The position numbers and the translations under genes were made by a program. The notes beneath the pieces are model-generated. The model worked only from the letters and a program-made list of their open reading frames with translations, did no database searches and was not told where the DNA came from. A stretch of 34,573 bases of DNA. It comes from Bacteroidales bacterium. GTDB taxonomy: Bacteria; Bacteroidota; Bacteroidia; Bacteroidales; Lentimicrobiaceae. Where the stretch lies: contig JALHHH010000025.1 in assembly GCA_022837485.1 (NCBI GenBank), positions 1 through 34,573 on the forward strand, in the 5' to 3' direction. Shown here one piece after another: positions 1 through 6,008 of the stretch; the first letter of the stretch is position 1, and the number at the start of each line of letters is the position of its first letter.

Positions 1-208
1 ATCATTCAGTTCAAATCGTCACGCACAAAAAAAACGCTGAAACTGCGATTTACAAAGTCTTTCAAAGAACGATTAAGCGATTTTAATGCCCACTAGTGAC
101 ATTAGAACATTAATGGGCGCGTTTGGTTCATTAAATGCTATCGCATATAAAGTCGAACGTTTATCAGATATGATTTTATTCGGAATACCGGATCAGGGAA
201 GCTGGACT
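1..208. other. Non-coding left edge
   Basis: This stretch lies downstream of the minus-strand RNA methyltransferase and runs to the window edge. I see no convincing gene, RNA or terminator. A short plus-strand open frame that begins here continues antisense into the methyltransferase and has no protein-like character. Confidence 0.5.
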
Positions 209-988
209 TCAGCTAGCAGTAATCGTTCTGTTGCGATTGATTTCGTAGCAGAATACTGCCGTTGCAAGAGAAGCATTCAGTGATTCGGCTCTCCCCTGCC
301 CGCTGGGGGCAGCTTTGAGAATTGTTACACGCCTGGTAATCAAAGACTCAATTTCGGATGAAATGCCGTGCGACTCATTGCCGATTACCAGGATTCCCTG
401 ACTGCCAAATGCGGCATCCTGAATCCTCTGCCCGTCGAGAAAAGCGCCAAAAACAGGCATATCGGCATTACATCCGGCAAGAAATTCCCGTAACGGTGCA
501 TAATGAACAGGAACCCGGAAAACAGATCCCATACTTGCCTGAACAACTTTGGGATTATATAAATCGGCGGTGCCGTATGAGGCAACGATGCGGTTTATAC
601 CAAACCAATCGGCGGTACGGATAATTGTACCAAGATTGCCCGGATCGCGTATCTGATCGAGAGCCAGAATCCACTCATTATGGAGAACTCTAAATGGTTC
701 GGGCGATTTCATGCGTGCAATGGCAACTACCTGATTTGGAGCATTCAGGTTGCTGATTTTCTGCAATTCCTGATCGTTTATTATCGTTAATGTGGTATTT
801 GGATCAACAGAAGTTGCATACGGAGAGTTTATCCATTCAGCAGTAGCATAAATCCCCTGAATTTCAAAATTGCTTGCGAGCAATTCATTAACCATTTTAA
901 CACCTTCAACCGGGAATACACCAAGCTCCTGCCTGTATTTCTGCAGGTGGAGTGAGGTAAGCAGTTTAAGTTGATTTCGGCTCAGCAT
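209..988 (-). CDS. SpoU/TrmH-family RNA 2'-O-methyltransferase
   Basis: Predicted SAM-dependent 2'-O-methyltransferase acting on rRNA or tRNA. The three SpoU motifs are visible in order: DPGNLGTIIRTA at about residues 115-126, GILVIGNESHGIS in the last third, and the C-terminal GRAESLNASLA, which belongs to the knotted SAM site. The N-terminal part (about residues 12-90) looks like the L30e-like substrate-binding domain usual in the TrmH/RlmB group. The length of 259 aa is normal. A longer frame opens at a TTG at 1009, but those extra codons are the stem and T-tract of the terminator of the upstream rplI operon, so I take the ATG at 988. The target nucleotide cannot be read from sequence, so I give no gene symbol. 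Confidence 0.88.
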   Translation of the reverse strand: MLSRNQLKLLTSLHLQKYRQELGVFPVEGVKMVNELLASNFEIQGIYATAEWINSPYATSVDPNTTLTIINDQELQKISNLNAPNQVVAIARMKSPEPFRVLHNEWILALDQIRDPGNLGTIIRTADWFGINRIVASYGTADLYNPKVVQASMGSVFRVPVHYAPLREFLAGCNADMPVFGAFLDGQRIQDAAFGSQGILVIGNESHGISSEIESLITRRVTILKAAPSGQGRAESLNASLATAVFCYEINRNRTITAS

Positions 989-992
989 ACGA

Positions 993-1019
993 TAAAAAAA
1001 ACCCGGCAAATGCCGGGCT
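993..1019 (-). terminator. Rho-independent terminator of the rpsF-rpsR-rplI operon
   Basis: Read on the minus strand, a GC-rich stem (CCCGGC paired with GCCGGG, short AT loop, positions 1002-1017) is followed by a run of eight T. It lies 26 bp beyond the rplI stop and ends just before the methyltransferase ATG, so it separates the two units. Confidence 0.88.
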
Positions 1020-1044
1020 TAAAAGTATAAAAATATGGTAAGAG

Positions 1045-1494
1045 TTATTCGGCAAAAACTTCAAAATTTACCAGAACGCTTACGCCTTTGTGTAGCATCA
1101 CCTTAGCTTTGTATTCACCGATTTCCTTAACGGAATCACCATCAAGGTGAATTTTTTTACGGTCAACATCGTAGTTAAACTGTTCCTTAAGGGCTTCAGC
1201 TATCTGCAGTGCATTAACGGAGCCGAAAATCTTACCGGTTGAGGCAACTTTAGCGCCAATTTTAACGGTAACGGTTTCCAGCAGCTTGGCGAGTGCTTCG
1301 GCTTCTTTACGGATTTTGTCTTCCTTGTAGGATTTCTGCTTCAGGTTTTCAGCATTAACCTTCCTGTTTGCTTCAGTAGCAAGAACCGCGAATCCCTTGG
1401 GGATAAGGTAATTACGACCATAGCCATCGCGTACCTTTACGATATCAGATGCATACCCCAGGTTGGGAATATCTTTCTTAAGAATTACTTCCAT
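1045..1494 (-). CDS. rplI: 50S ribosomal protein bL9
   Basis: Large-subunit protein bL9, which binds 23S rRNA near the base of the L1 stalk. The N-terminal domain shows the typical start MEVILKKDIPNLG and the GRNYLIPKGFAV signature at about residues 27-38. A long charged connecting helix follows (about residues 42-75), then the C-terminal domain with KIFGSVNALQIAE. The length of 149 aa is the family norm. It is the last gene of rpsF-rpsR-rplI, 12 bp after the rpsR stop, and is followed by a strong terminator. Unusually for this phylum it has a near-perfect Shine-Dalgarno sequence that overlaps the rpsR stop codon. Confidence 0.98.
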   Translation of the reverse strand: MEVILKKDIPNLGYASDIVKVRDGYGRNYLIPKGFAVLATEANRKVNAENLKQKSYKEDKIRKEAEALAKLLETVTVKIGAKVASTGKIFGSVNALQIAEALKEQFNYDVDRKKIHLDGDSVKEIGEYKAKVMLHKGVSVLVNFEVFAE

Positions 1495-1501
1495 GGTGTT
1501 C

Positions 1502-1508
1502 CCTCCTT
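1502..1508 (-). promoter_or_regulatory. Strong Shine-Dalgarno site before rplI
   Basis: Read on the minus strand, AAGGAGG lies 7 nt before the rplI ATG, and its first bases are the rpsR stop codon TAA. No comparable site precedes rpsF, rpsR, rpsT, rfaE1, tamL or the other genes here, as expected for Bacteroidota, whose ribosomes largely ignore such sites. The exception is therefore conspicuous. Confidence 0.75.
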
Positions 1509-1779
1509 ATTTTAAAAGATCAGCCACGTAAGGCATCAGGGCAATATGACGGGCCCTTTTAACCGCCTGCGCAACTTTACGCTGATATTTGGTTGATGTA
1601 CCGGTAATGCGGCGGGGAAGTATTTTACCCTGCTCATTGACAAACTTCAGAAGAAAGTCGGCATCCTTGTAGTCGATATACTTGATTCCGCTCTTTTTAA
1701 AGCGGCAGTATTTCTTTTTCTTAACATCGACCGCGATCGGTGTAAGATATTTTATTTCAGAATTGGGTTGATTTGCCAT
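1507..1779 (-). CDS. rpsR: 30S ribosomal protein bS18
   Basis: Small-subunit protein bS18, which pairs with bS6 on the platform near the 3' end of 16S rRNA. Recognisable features are YCRFKKSGIKYIDYKDADFL at about residues 24-43, then LPRRITGTSTKYQRKV and the basic end VKRARHIALMPYV. At 90 aa it is slightly longer than the E. coli protein because of an N-terminal extension, which is normal in this phylum. It lies 29 bp after rpsF and has no Shine-Dalgarno sequence, only an A/T-rich leader. Confidence 0.98.
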   Translation of the reverse strand: MANQPNSEIKYLTPIAVDVKKKKYCRFKKSGIKYIDYKDADFLLKFVNEQGKILPRRITGTSTKYQRKVAQAVKRARHIALMPYVADLLK

Positions 1780-1808
1780 TGTTCAATGAATTTTTAAATT
1801 TAACCTGA

Positions 1809-2174
1809 TCAGGCCTCTGCAACAGGCTCTGCAGCAGCTGCTGCTGCCTTGTTCAAACGCTTCTTCTCGTTGTAAGCTACAGCATGCTTGTCAAGGGCTA
1901 CTGTAAGAAAGCGAATTACACGCTCATCACGCTTAAAAGCAACTTCCAGATCCTGGATAATATTGCCTTCAGCCTTAAACTCGATTAAATGATAAAATCC
2001 CGAAGTCTTCTTCTGAATGGGATAAGCAAGCTTGCGCAAGCCCCAGTGATCTTCGTGGACTATCTCAGCCCCCTTGTCTTTCAGCATTTTCTGAAATTTC
2101 GCAACCGCTTCCTTCATCTGTTCATCAGACAAAACGGGAGTCATAATGAAAACGGTTTCATAGTTTTTCAACAT
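1809..2174 (-). CDS. rpsF: 30S ribosomal protein bS6
   Basis: Small-subunit protein bS6, partner of bS18. The start MLKNYETVFIMTPVLSDEQ and the internal HEDHWGLRKLAYPIQKKTSG (about residues 41-60) are diagnostic, as is ERVIRFLTVALDKHA in the C-terminal half. The tail is rich in alanine and glutamate, which is common and probably disordered. The length is 121 aa. It is the first gene of the rpsF-rpsR-rplI operon and has a promoter-like box about 50 bp upstream of its ATG. Confidence 0.98.
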   Translation of the reverse strand: MLKNYETVFIMTPVLSDEQMKEAVAKFQKMLKDKGAEIVHEDHWGLRKLAYPIQKKTSGFYHLIEFKAEGNIIQDLEVAFKRDERVIRFLTVALDKHAVAYNEKKRLNKAAAAAAEPVAEA

Positions 2175-2221
2175 CTGCGTTAGGTTTAATTAATAATTCA
2201 TGGTGTTTTTAAAACGGACTG

Positions 2222-2255
2222 CAAAAGTACAAAAAAATCTGATTTCCAAAGCAAA
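2222..2255 (-). promoter_or_regulatory. Promoter of the rpsF operon (TAnnTTTG type)
   Basis: Read on the minus strand, TACTTTTG at 2229-2222 matches the Bacteroidota -7 box TAnnTTTG. Two TTTG candidates for the -33 box lie at 2250-2247 and 2255-2252, giving spacings of 17 and 22. The box sits 47 bp upstream of the rpsF ATG. Confidence 0.6.
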
Positions 2256-2360
2256 TTAACAATACAATTTAACCGTAATGAAAATTAGGAGTAATTCGAT
2301 ATTTGATACGCCGGAGTTAAAGATGTACGTGGTAATTTGTAATGTATTTATGAAATAGTT

Positions 2361-2452
2361 TCACAGAGATTCACATAGAAGGCGCAGAGATTCAAAGAGG
2401 GTTGTATTCTTCTCAGTGTTACTCCGTGATACCTCGGTGAGCTCTGTGTAAT
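2361..2452. repeat. Long imperfect inverted repeat in the rpsF/wecB gap
   Basis: Two arms of about 40 nt (2361-2400 and 2411-2452) are imperfect reverse complements around a loop of about 10 nt. Both arms begin with CACAGAG when read toward the centre. The left arm also carries a direct repeat, CAGAGATTCA, at 2364-2373 and 2385-2394 (21-nt period). The element could fold into one long hairpin. There is no open reading frame and no T-tract, so it is not a standard terminator. The rest of the 480-bp gap (2175-2653) holds only the rpsF promoter. It resembles dispersed intergenic repeats of environmental bacteria, but that is from memory and untested. Confidence 0.6.
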
Positions 2453-2653
2453 TGTTTATTTTACAAGGATCCAGCGAGTCACATTTTGAGGGATAAACCT
2501 TTAACCCGTACGGATTAATTTTTCAGATAAATATTTGGTTTTTAATAACCTGATAGTAATCCCGATGGGAAAAACCAGCGCATCATTTAACGAAAACCTG
2601 AAATTAGATGGAGTTCTATCAACGAATGACTCTACAATGAAGGATATAAAAGT

Positions 2654-3826
2654 TTAAAATAAATCGGAACTAATGTTTGAGCCCGCGGTACGCAACAGTT
2701 CACGGCAAATAAACTCCGCCGCTCTGCCATCGCCGAACACTGCCGGAAAATTCACCGGAGGATGCTCGAGAAAATACTTCATAGCTTTAAGCAGGCGCGC
2801 AGTATCGGCATCGGCAATGATCCCCGCACCTGCATCCGTTATTTCTGTCCATTCCGTTTCGGAGCGTGCAATTACACAAGGCTTTTCAAAGAAATAAGCT
2901 TCCTTCTGCACCCCCCCCGAATCCGTCAGTATCAACCGGGCACTCTTTTCCAAACGAATCATATCCAGAAATGAAACCGGGGGGATTATCTTTATGAATT
3001 TGTTTTTACCGACAGAAGTATACAGTGAGTTGCTGAGATTTTGATGCAGCAGTCCGGCCGTGCGCGGATGCAGGGGCATAATTACCTGAAGATGCCGGCG
3101 GCGGCTGATATCATCAAGCGCCTGAAAAATGGCATTTAAACGTTCGGGAATATCGGTGTTATTGTCGCGATGGATGGTTGATAGCAGATATTTCCCTGCC
3201 TCGAGTCTATGTTTTTCAAGTATCCCCGATATTTTCTCCGCCCTTTCTGCAAAGTGGAGGCTGTTGTCATACATCACATCCCCACAGTGGTATATTTTCG
3301 GGTTATCGCTGGTATAGGGAGGCGAGGCTGTCGCACTGAATCCTTCACGAACCAGGTTGGAAAATCCTGTCGCTGTCGGACTGAACAGGAGCGTGGAAGC
3401 ATGATCGCATACAATTCGGTTGATTTCCTCGGGCATAGATTTGCTGAATGAACGAAGTCCGGCTTCCACATGTGCAATCGGTATCCTGAGTTTTGAGGCG
3501 GCCACAGCCCCAGCCAGAGTGGAATTGGTATCGCCGTAAAGCACAAGGAAATCCGGCTTTTCATCCATCAGCACCTTCTCGATGCCCTCAATCATTCGGG
3601 CCGTTTGAACGCCATGAGAAGCGCTGCCGATGCACAGATTGTAAACCGGTGCCGGGATCCCAAGCTCATCAAAAAAAACCTGAGACATATTGTTGTCGTA
3701 ATGCTGTCCGGTATGAACTATAACCTCGCGGATATTGCCGGAAAAAACTTCAGCAATGGCCCGGCTCAGGGCTGCAGCTTTGATGATCTGCGGTCGGGCG
3801 CCAATAACAGTCAGAATCTTGAGCAT
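2654..3826 (-). CDS. wecB: Non-hydrolysing UDP-GlcNAc 2-epimerase family (WecB/WbpI type)
   Basis: Predicted cytoplasmic epimerase inverting C2 of a UDP-N-acetyl sugar, giving a ManNAc-type donor for surface polysaccharide. It has the GT-B-like fold signatures GARPQIIKAAALSRA (residues 9-23), VHTGQHYDNNMS (37-48), YGDTNSTLAG (97-106), HVEAGLRS (119-126), PEEINR (132-137), STIHRDNN (216-223) and LTDSGGVQKEA (300-310). Likely catalytic residues are D99, E121, E134 and H219, all present. The length of 390 aa is normal. The GARPQ start is more typical of the WbpI-like branch (diacetamido-glucuronate substrates) than of E. coli WecB, so the exact substrate is open. A run of eight G in the coding strand lies in the SGG codons. 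It stands alone, followed by an intergenic repeat region. Confidence 0.85.
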   Translation of the reverse strand: MLKILTVIGARPQIIKAAALSRAIAEVFSGNIREVIVHTGQHYDNNMSQVFFDELGIPAPVYNLCIGSASHGVQTARMIEGIEKVLMDEKPDFLVLYGDTNSTLAGAVAASKLRIPIAHVEAGLRSFSKSMPEEINRIVCDHASTLLFSPTATGFSNLVREGFSATASPPYTSDNPKIYHCGDVMYDNSLHFAERAEKISGILEKHRLEAGKYLLSTIHRDNNTDIPERLNAIFQALDDISRRRHLQVIMPLHPRTAGLLHQNLSNSLYTSVGKNKFIKIIPPVSFLDMIRLEKSARLILTDSGGVQKEAYFFEKPCVIARSETEWTEITDAGAGIIADADTARLLKAMKYFLEHPPVNFPAVFGDGRAAEFICRELLRTAGSNISSDLF

Positions 3827-3888
3827 ATACTTATCTTATTTAACTGTAGTTGCATTTAATGCTGAAGTCAAATAAAACTATAACGTAA

Positions 3889-4587
3889 TTACAGCATACC
3901 TTCATCTGCAAAGCTATAATATTTTTCATCGCCAATGATCAGATGATCAAGAACCGGAAGGTCGAGCATTTGTCCGGCCTCCTTCATTTTACGGGTCAGC
4001 CGCACATCGGCATCACTCGGGCGCAACTGACCCGAAGGGTGGTTGTGACACATAATAATGGAAGCTGCATTGTGCTGAAGTGCCAGTTTAAATATTTTCT
4101 TCGGGTCGGCTACTGTCCCGGCCTGTCCGCCTTCGCTTACCGACAGGAGGGCGATTTTTCTGTTTGCCCGGTTGAGCATCAGAACCCAAAACTCTTCGTA
4201 CAGGTTATCGGCAAAGTTCGGGTAAAAAATTTCAAAAGCGTCGCGACTGGAAGATATCTGTTTTCTGGCCGGGACTTCGGCACTTCTGCGCCTGTAGCCC
4301 AGTTCAAGGGCGGCTATAATACTTAGTGCTTTGGCATCGCCCATACCTTTTATTTTTTTAAGTTCAGTGCTGGTCATACCGGATAATTCAATGAGATTAT
4401 TCCTGGCTTTCGACAAAAGTTCCCTTGCGAGTTCTACTGCCGAAGCATCTCGCGTACCTGAACGAAGCAAAATGGCCAGTAGTTCGGCATCGCTAAGTGC
4501 TTCTTTTCCCTTAAGGATTAGTTTCTCTCTGGGCTTATCATCTTCAGCCCATTGCCGGATAGGCATACGTATGGTGTCATTTTCCAT
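3889..4587 (-). CDS. radC: RadC family JAB/MPN-domain protein
   Basis: RadC family protein. Historically it was called a DNA repair protein, but its function is not established. The N-terminal helix-hairpin-helix-like part contains LSGMTSTELKKIKGMGDAKA (about residues 68-87). The C-terminal MPN domain has the complete metalloprotease-like JAMM signature: a glutamate pair at 131-132, HNHPSG at 181-186 and SDAD at 191-194 (H181, H183, D194). The length of 232 aa is the family norm. The ATG at 4587 is 127 bp after the rpsT stop, with a strong terminator in between, so it is transcribed separately. No TAnnTTTG box is obvious upstream. Confidence 0.95.
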   Translation of the reverse strand: MENDTIRMPIRQWAEDDKPREKLILKGKEALSDAELLAILLRSGTRDASAVELARELLSKARNNLIELSGMTSTELKKIKGMGDAKALSIIAALELGYRRRSAEVPARKQISSSRDAFEIFYPNFADNLYEEFWVLMLNRANRKIALLSVSEGGQAGTVADPKKIFKLALQHNAASIIMCHNHPSGQLRPSDADVRLTRKMKEAGQMLDLPVLDHLIIGDEKYYSFADEGML

Positions 4588-4660
4588 ATATTGGCTTTTT
4601 TTTCAGCTAATATAATTCAAGAAAATGAATCCTGAAAGTCAAAAATGGCGGGGGATACAG

Positions 4661-4693
4661 AAAAAAAAAGCCCCGCGGCCAAAGACCCGGGGC
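4661..4693 (-). terminator. Rho-independent terminator after rpsT
   Basis: Read on the minus strand, the stem GCCCCG (4693-4688) pairs with CGGGGC (4675-4670) around a 12-nt loop. It is followed by nine T (4669-4661). It lies 20 bp past the rpsT stop. Confidence 0.88.
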
Positions 4694-4713
4694 AAAAAAA
4701 ATCTAATAAATAT

Positions 4714-4968
4714 TTAAGCCATTTTATTGACCAGTCGTGTAAGTTTCGACTTCAGGTTACCGGCTTTATTCTTGTGAATAATCGTACGCTTGGCAAGTTT
4801 ATCAATCATAGAAATAAGCTTCGGCAGCTTGTCGGTAGCTTCGGCTTTATTATCAAGAGCCCTGAATTTGCGTACTGCATTACGCATGGTTTTAGCATAA
4901 TACCTGTTGCGAATTCGGCGGGTTTCATTAGCCCGGATTCTTTTGAGTGCTGATTTGTGATTTGCCAT
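4714..4968 (-). CDS. rpsT: 30S ribosomal protein bS20
   Basis: Small-subunit protein bS20, an alpha-helical protein that binds 16S rRNA early in assembly. It starts MANHKSALKRIRANETRRIRN and is lysine/arginine-rich throughout. The ending KNKAGNLKSKLTRLVNKMA is typical. The length of 84 aa is normal. It begins only 20 bp after a tRNA-Glu gene and no separate promoter is visible, so both are probably on one primary transcript driven by the box at 5083-5090. Confidence 0.97.
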   Translation of the reverse strand: MANHKSALKRIRANETRRIRNRYYAKTMRNAVRKFRALDNKAEATDKLPKLISMIDKLAKRTIIHKNKAGNLKSKLTRLVNKMA

Positions 4969-4988
4969 CTCGTTTAATCAATTTTAAG

Positions 4989-5060
4989 CAGTCCGTAGGG
5001 GAATCGAACCCCTGTTACCAGGATGAAAACCTGGCGTCCTAACCCCTAGACGAACGGACC
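4989..5060 (-). tRNA. tRNA-Glu (anticodon TTC)
   Basis: The minus strand folds as a full cloverleaf of 72 nt. The acceptor stem is GGTCCGT with ACGGACT (first pair G-T). The D arm contains GTCTAGGGGTTAGGAC. The anticodon stem CCAGG/CCTGG encloses loop TTTTCAT with anticodon TTC. The T arm is AGGGG-TTCGATT-CCCCT. The 3' CCA is not encoded. It lies directly upstream of rpsT. Confidence 0.96.
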
Positions 5061-5082
5061 GTAGGTGTTTCTTTAGGGACTG

Positions 5083-5113
5083 CAAATGTACAACTATTTT
5101 TTAATCCTCCAAA
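5083..5113 (-). promoter_or_regulatory. Promoter of the tRNA-Glu/rpsT unit
   Basis: Read on the minus strand, TTTG (5113-5110), a 19-nt spacer and TACATTTG (5090-5083) form a textbook Bacteroidota promoter, 22 bp before the tRNA 5' end. This is the best match in the window. Confidence 0.8.
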
Positions 5114-5203
5114 CAGTCGATAAAAATTTTTAAAGATTTTTTCTGCCTTCCATTTTCGTCTGTTTAGAACGAAGGCTTAATCAACAATTCAAGCAATTGA
5201 AAT

Positions 5204-5902
5204 TCAACGATCTTCAGACTTAAATTCTTCATGATCGGCTTGAAAACGAAAGCCCAGCCTTTTGCCCGTTTTAAGCTTCATATTTTCCAGGGAAGCCTGC
5301 ATTTCGAACACCGTAACTTCTTTTACCTGCTCGTAGGGGGGGGTCAGCAAGTCGAAGTTAATAGTGTATAACACAGAGGATTCCACGATCTGCCTGGCCG
5401 ATTCACGGTTTATCGTTGAAGTGGAAAAATTGTTAAACAGCATTCCGATTTCGCGTTTCCCTTCAATAAAATAATGGCTGTCCTTATTTACAAACACCCT
5501 TCCGATCATATATCCCACGTCGTTAATGCGGTTATACCGGAACGAATCTGCCAGAAAGTTGTAAATATTAATTACACCACAATATGACCGATCCTTATCT
5601 TCGTTGATGTAGGTTGTTTTCATAACTTCATGCATACGCGAGAACTCGAAGATGTTTGTATGCATCATAAATATGAGTACATCCCCGCCAAACCGCAACT
5701 CCAGCTCAAACTCTCCCCTGTCACGGTATTCAAATGGTATCAGCTGCTGATTGCCGTTGTATTTTTCCTGATATTCAGCAACCATTTCCAAAATTACACT
5801 TTTAAAAAGCCGGAATGTGGAAAAGGTTATCTGATAAACGTCTTGTTTTAACCTGGATTTTTTTCGCAGGATGTCAAAAAGTTCGGAATCGGGCTGGCTC
5901 AT
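5204..5902 (-). CDS. Conserved-looking protein of unknown function
   Basis: I do not recognise this 232-aa protein. It has no signal peptide, no transmembrane helix and no metal or nucleotide motif that I can name. It looks like a soluble mixed alpha/beta protein with many aromatic and charged residues, for example FRLFKSVILEMVAEYQEKY near residue 32 and RFGGDVLIFMMHTNIFEFSR near residue 70. The C-terminal 40 residues are strongly charged (KLKTGKRLGFRFQADHEE). The frame can be opened at a TTG at 5926, but that codon lies inside a promoter box, so the ATG at 5902 (MSQPDSE) is preferred. A run of eight C in the coding strand falls at about residues 187-189. It appears to be a single-gene unit. 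Confidence 0.75.
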   Translation of the reverse strand: MSQPDSELFDILRKKSRLKQDVYQITFSTFRLFKSVILEMVAEYQEKYNGNQQLIPFEYRDRGEFELELRFGGDVLIFMMHTNIFEFSRMHEVMKTTYINEDKDRSYCGVINIYNFLADSFRYNRINDVGYMIGRVFVNKDSHYFIEGKREIGMLFNNFSTSTINRESARQIVESSVLYTINFDLLTPPYEQVKEVTVFEMQASLENMKLKTGKRLGFRFQADHEEFKSEDR

Positions 5903-5923
5903 CGTGTTGCTGTTTATACTATC

Positions 5924-5962
5924 CAAACATACAAACGTACATCATTCCATAATTAATACCAA
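5924..5962 (-). promoter_or_regulatory. Promoter with two adjacent TAnnTTTG boxes
   Basis: Read on the minus strand, TACGTTTG (5939-5932) and TATGTTTG (5931-5924) lie back to back. The upstream box has a TTG (5962-5960) 20 nt further up. They lie 21-37 bp before the ATG of the unknown protein at 5902. Confidence 0.55.
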
Positions 5963-6008
5963 CGATAATTTTCTTTTTATGATGAAAGAGATGAAACTAT
6001 TGCACCGT

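Noticed and set aside
989..1009. Seven-residue N-terminal extension of the RNA methyltransferase
   Set aside because: The codons coincide with the stem and T-tract of the rplI terminator; the ATG at 988 fits the family start.
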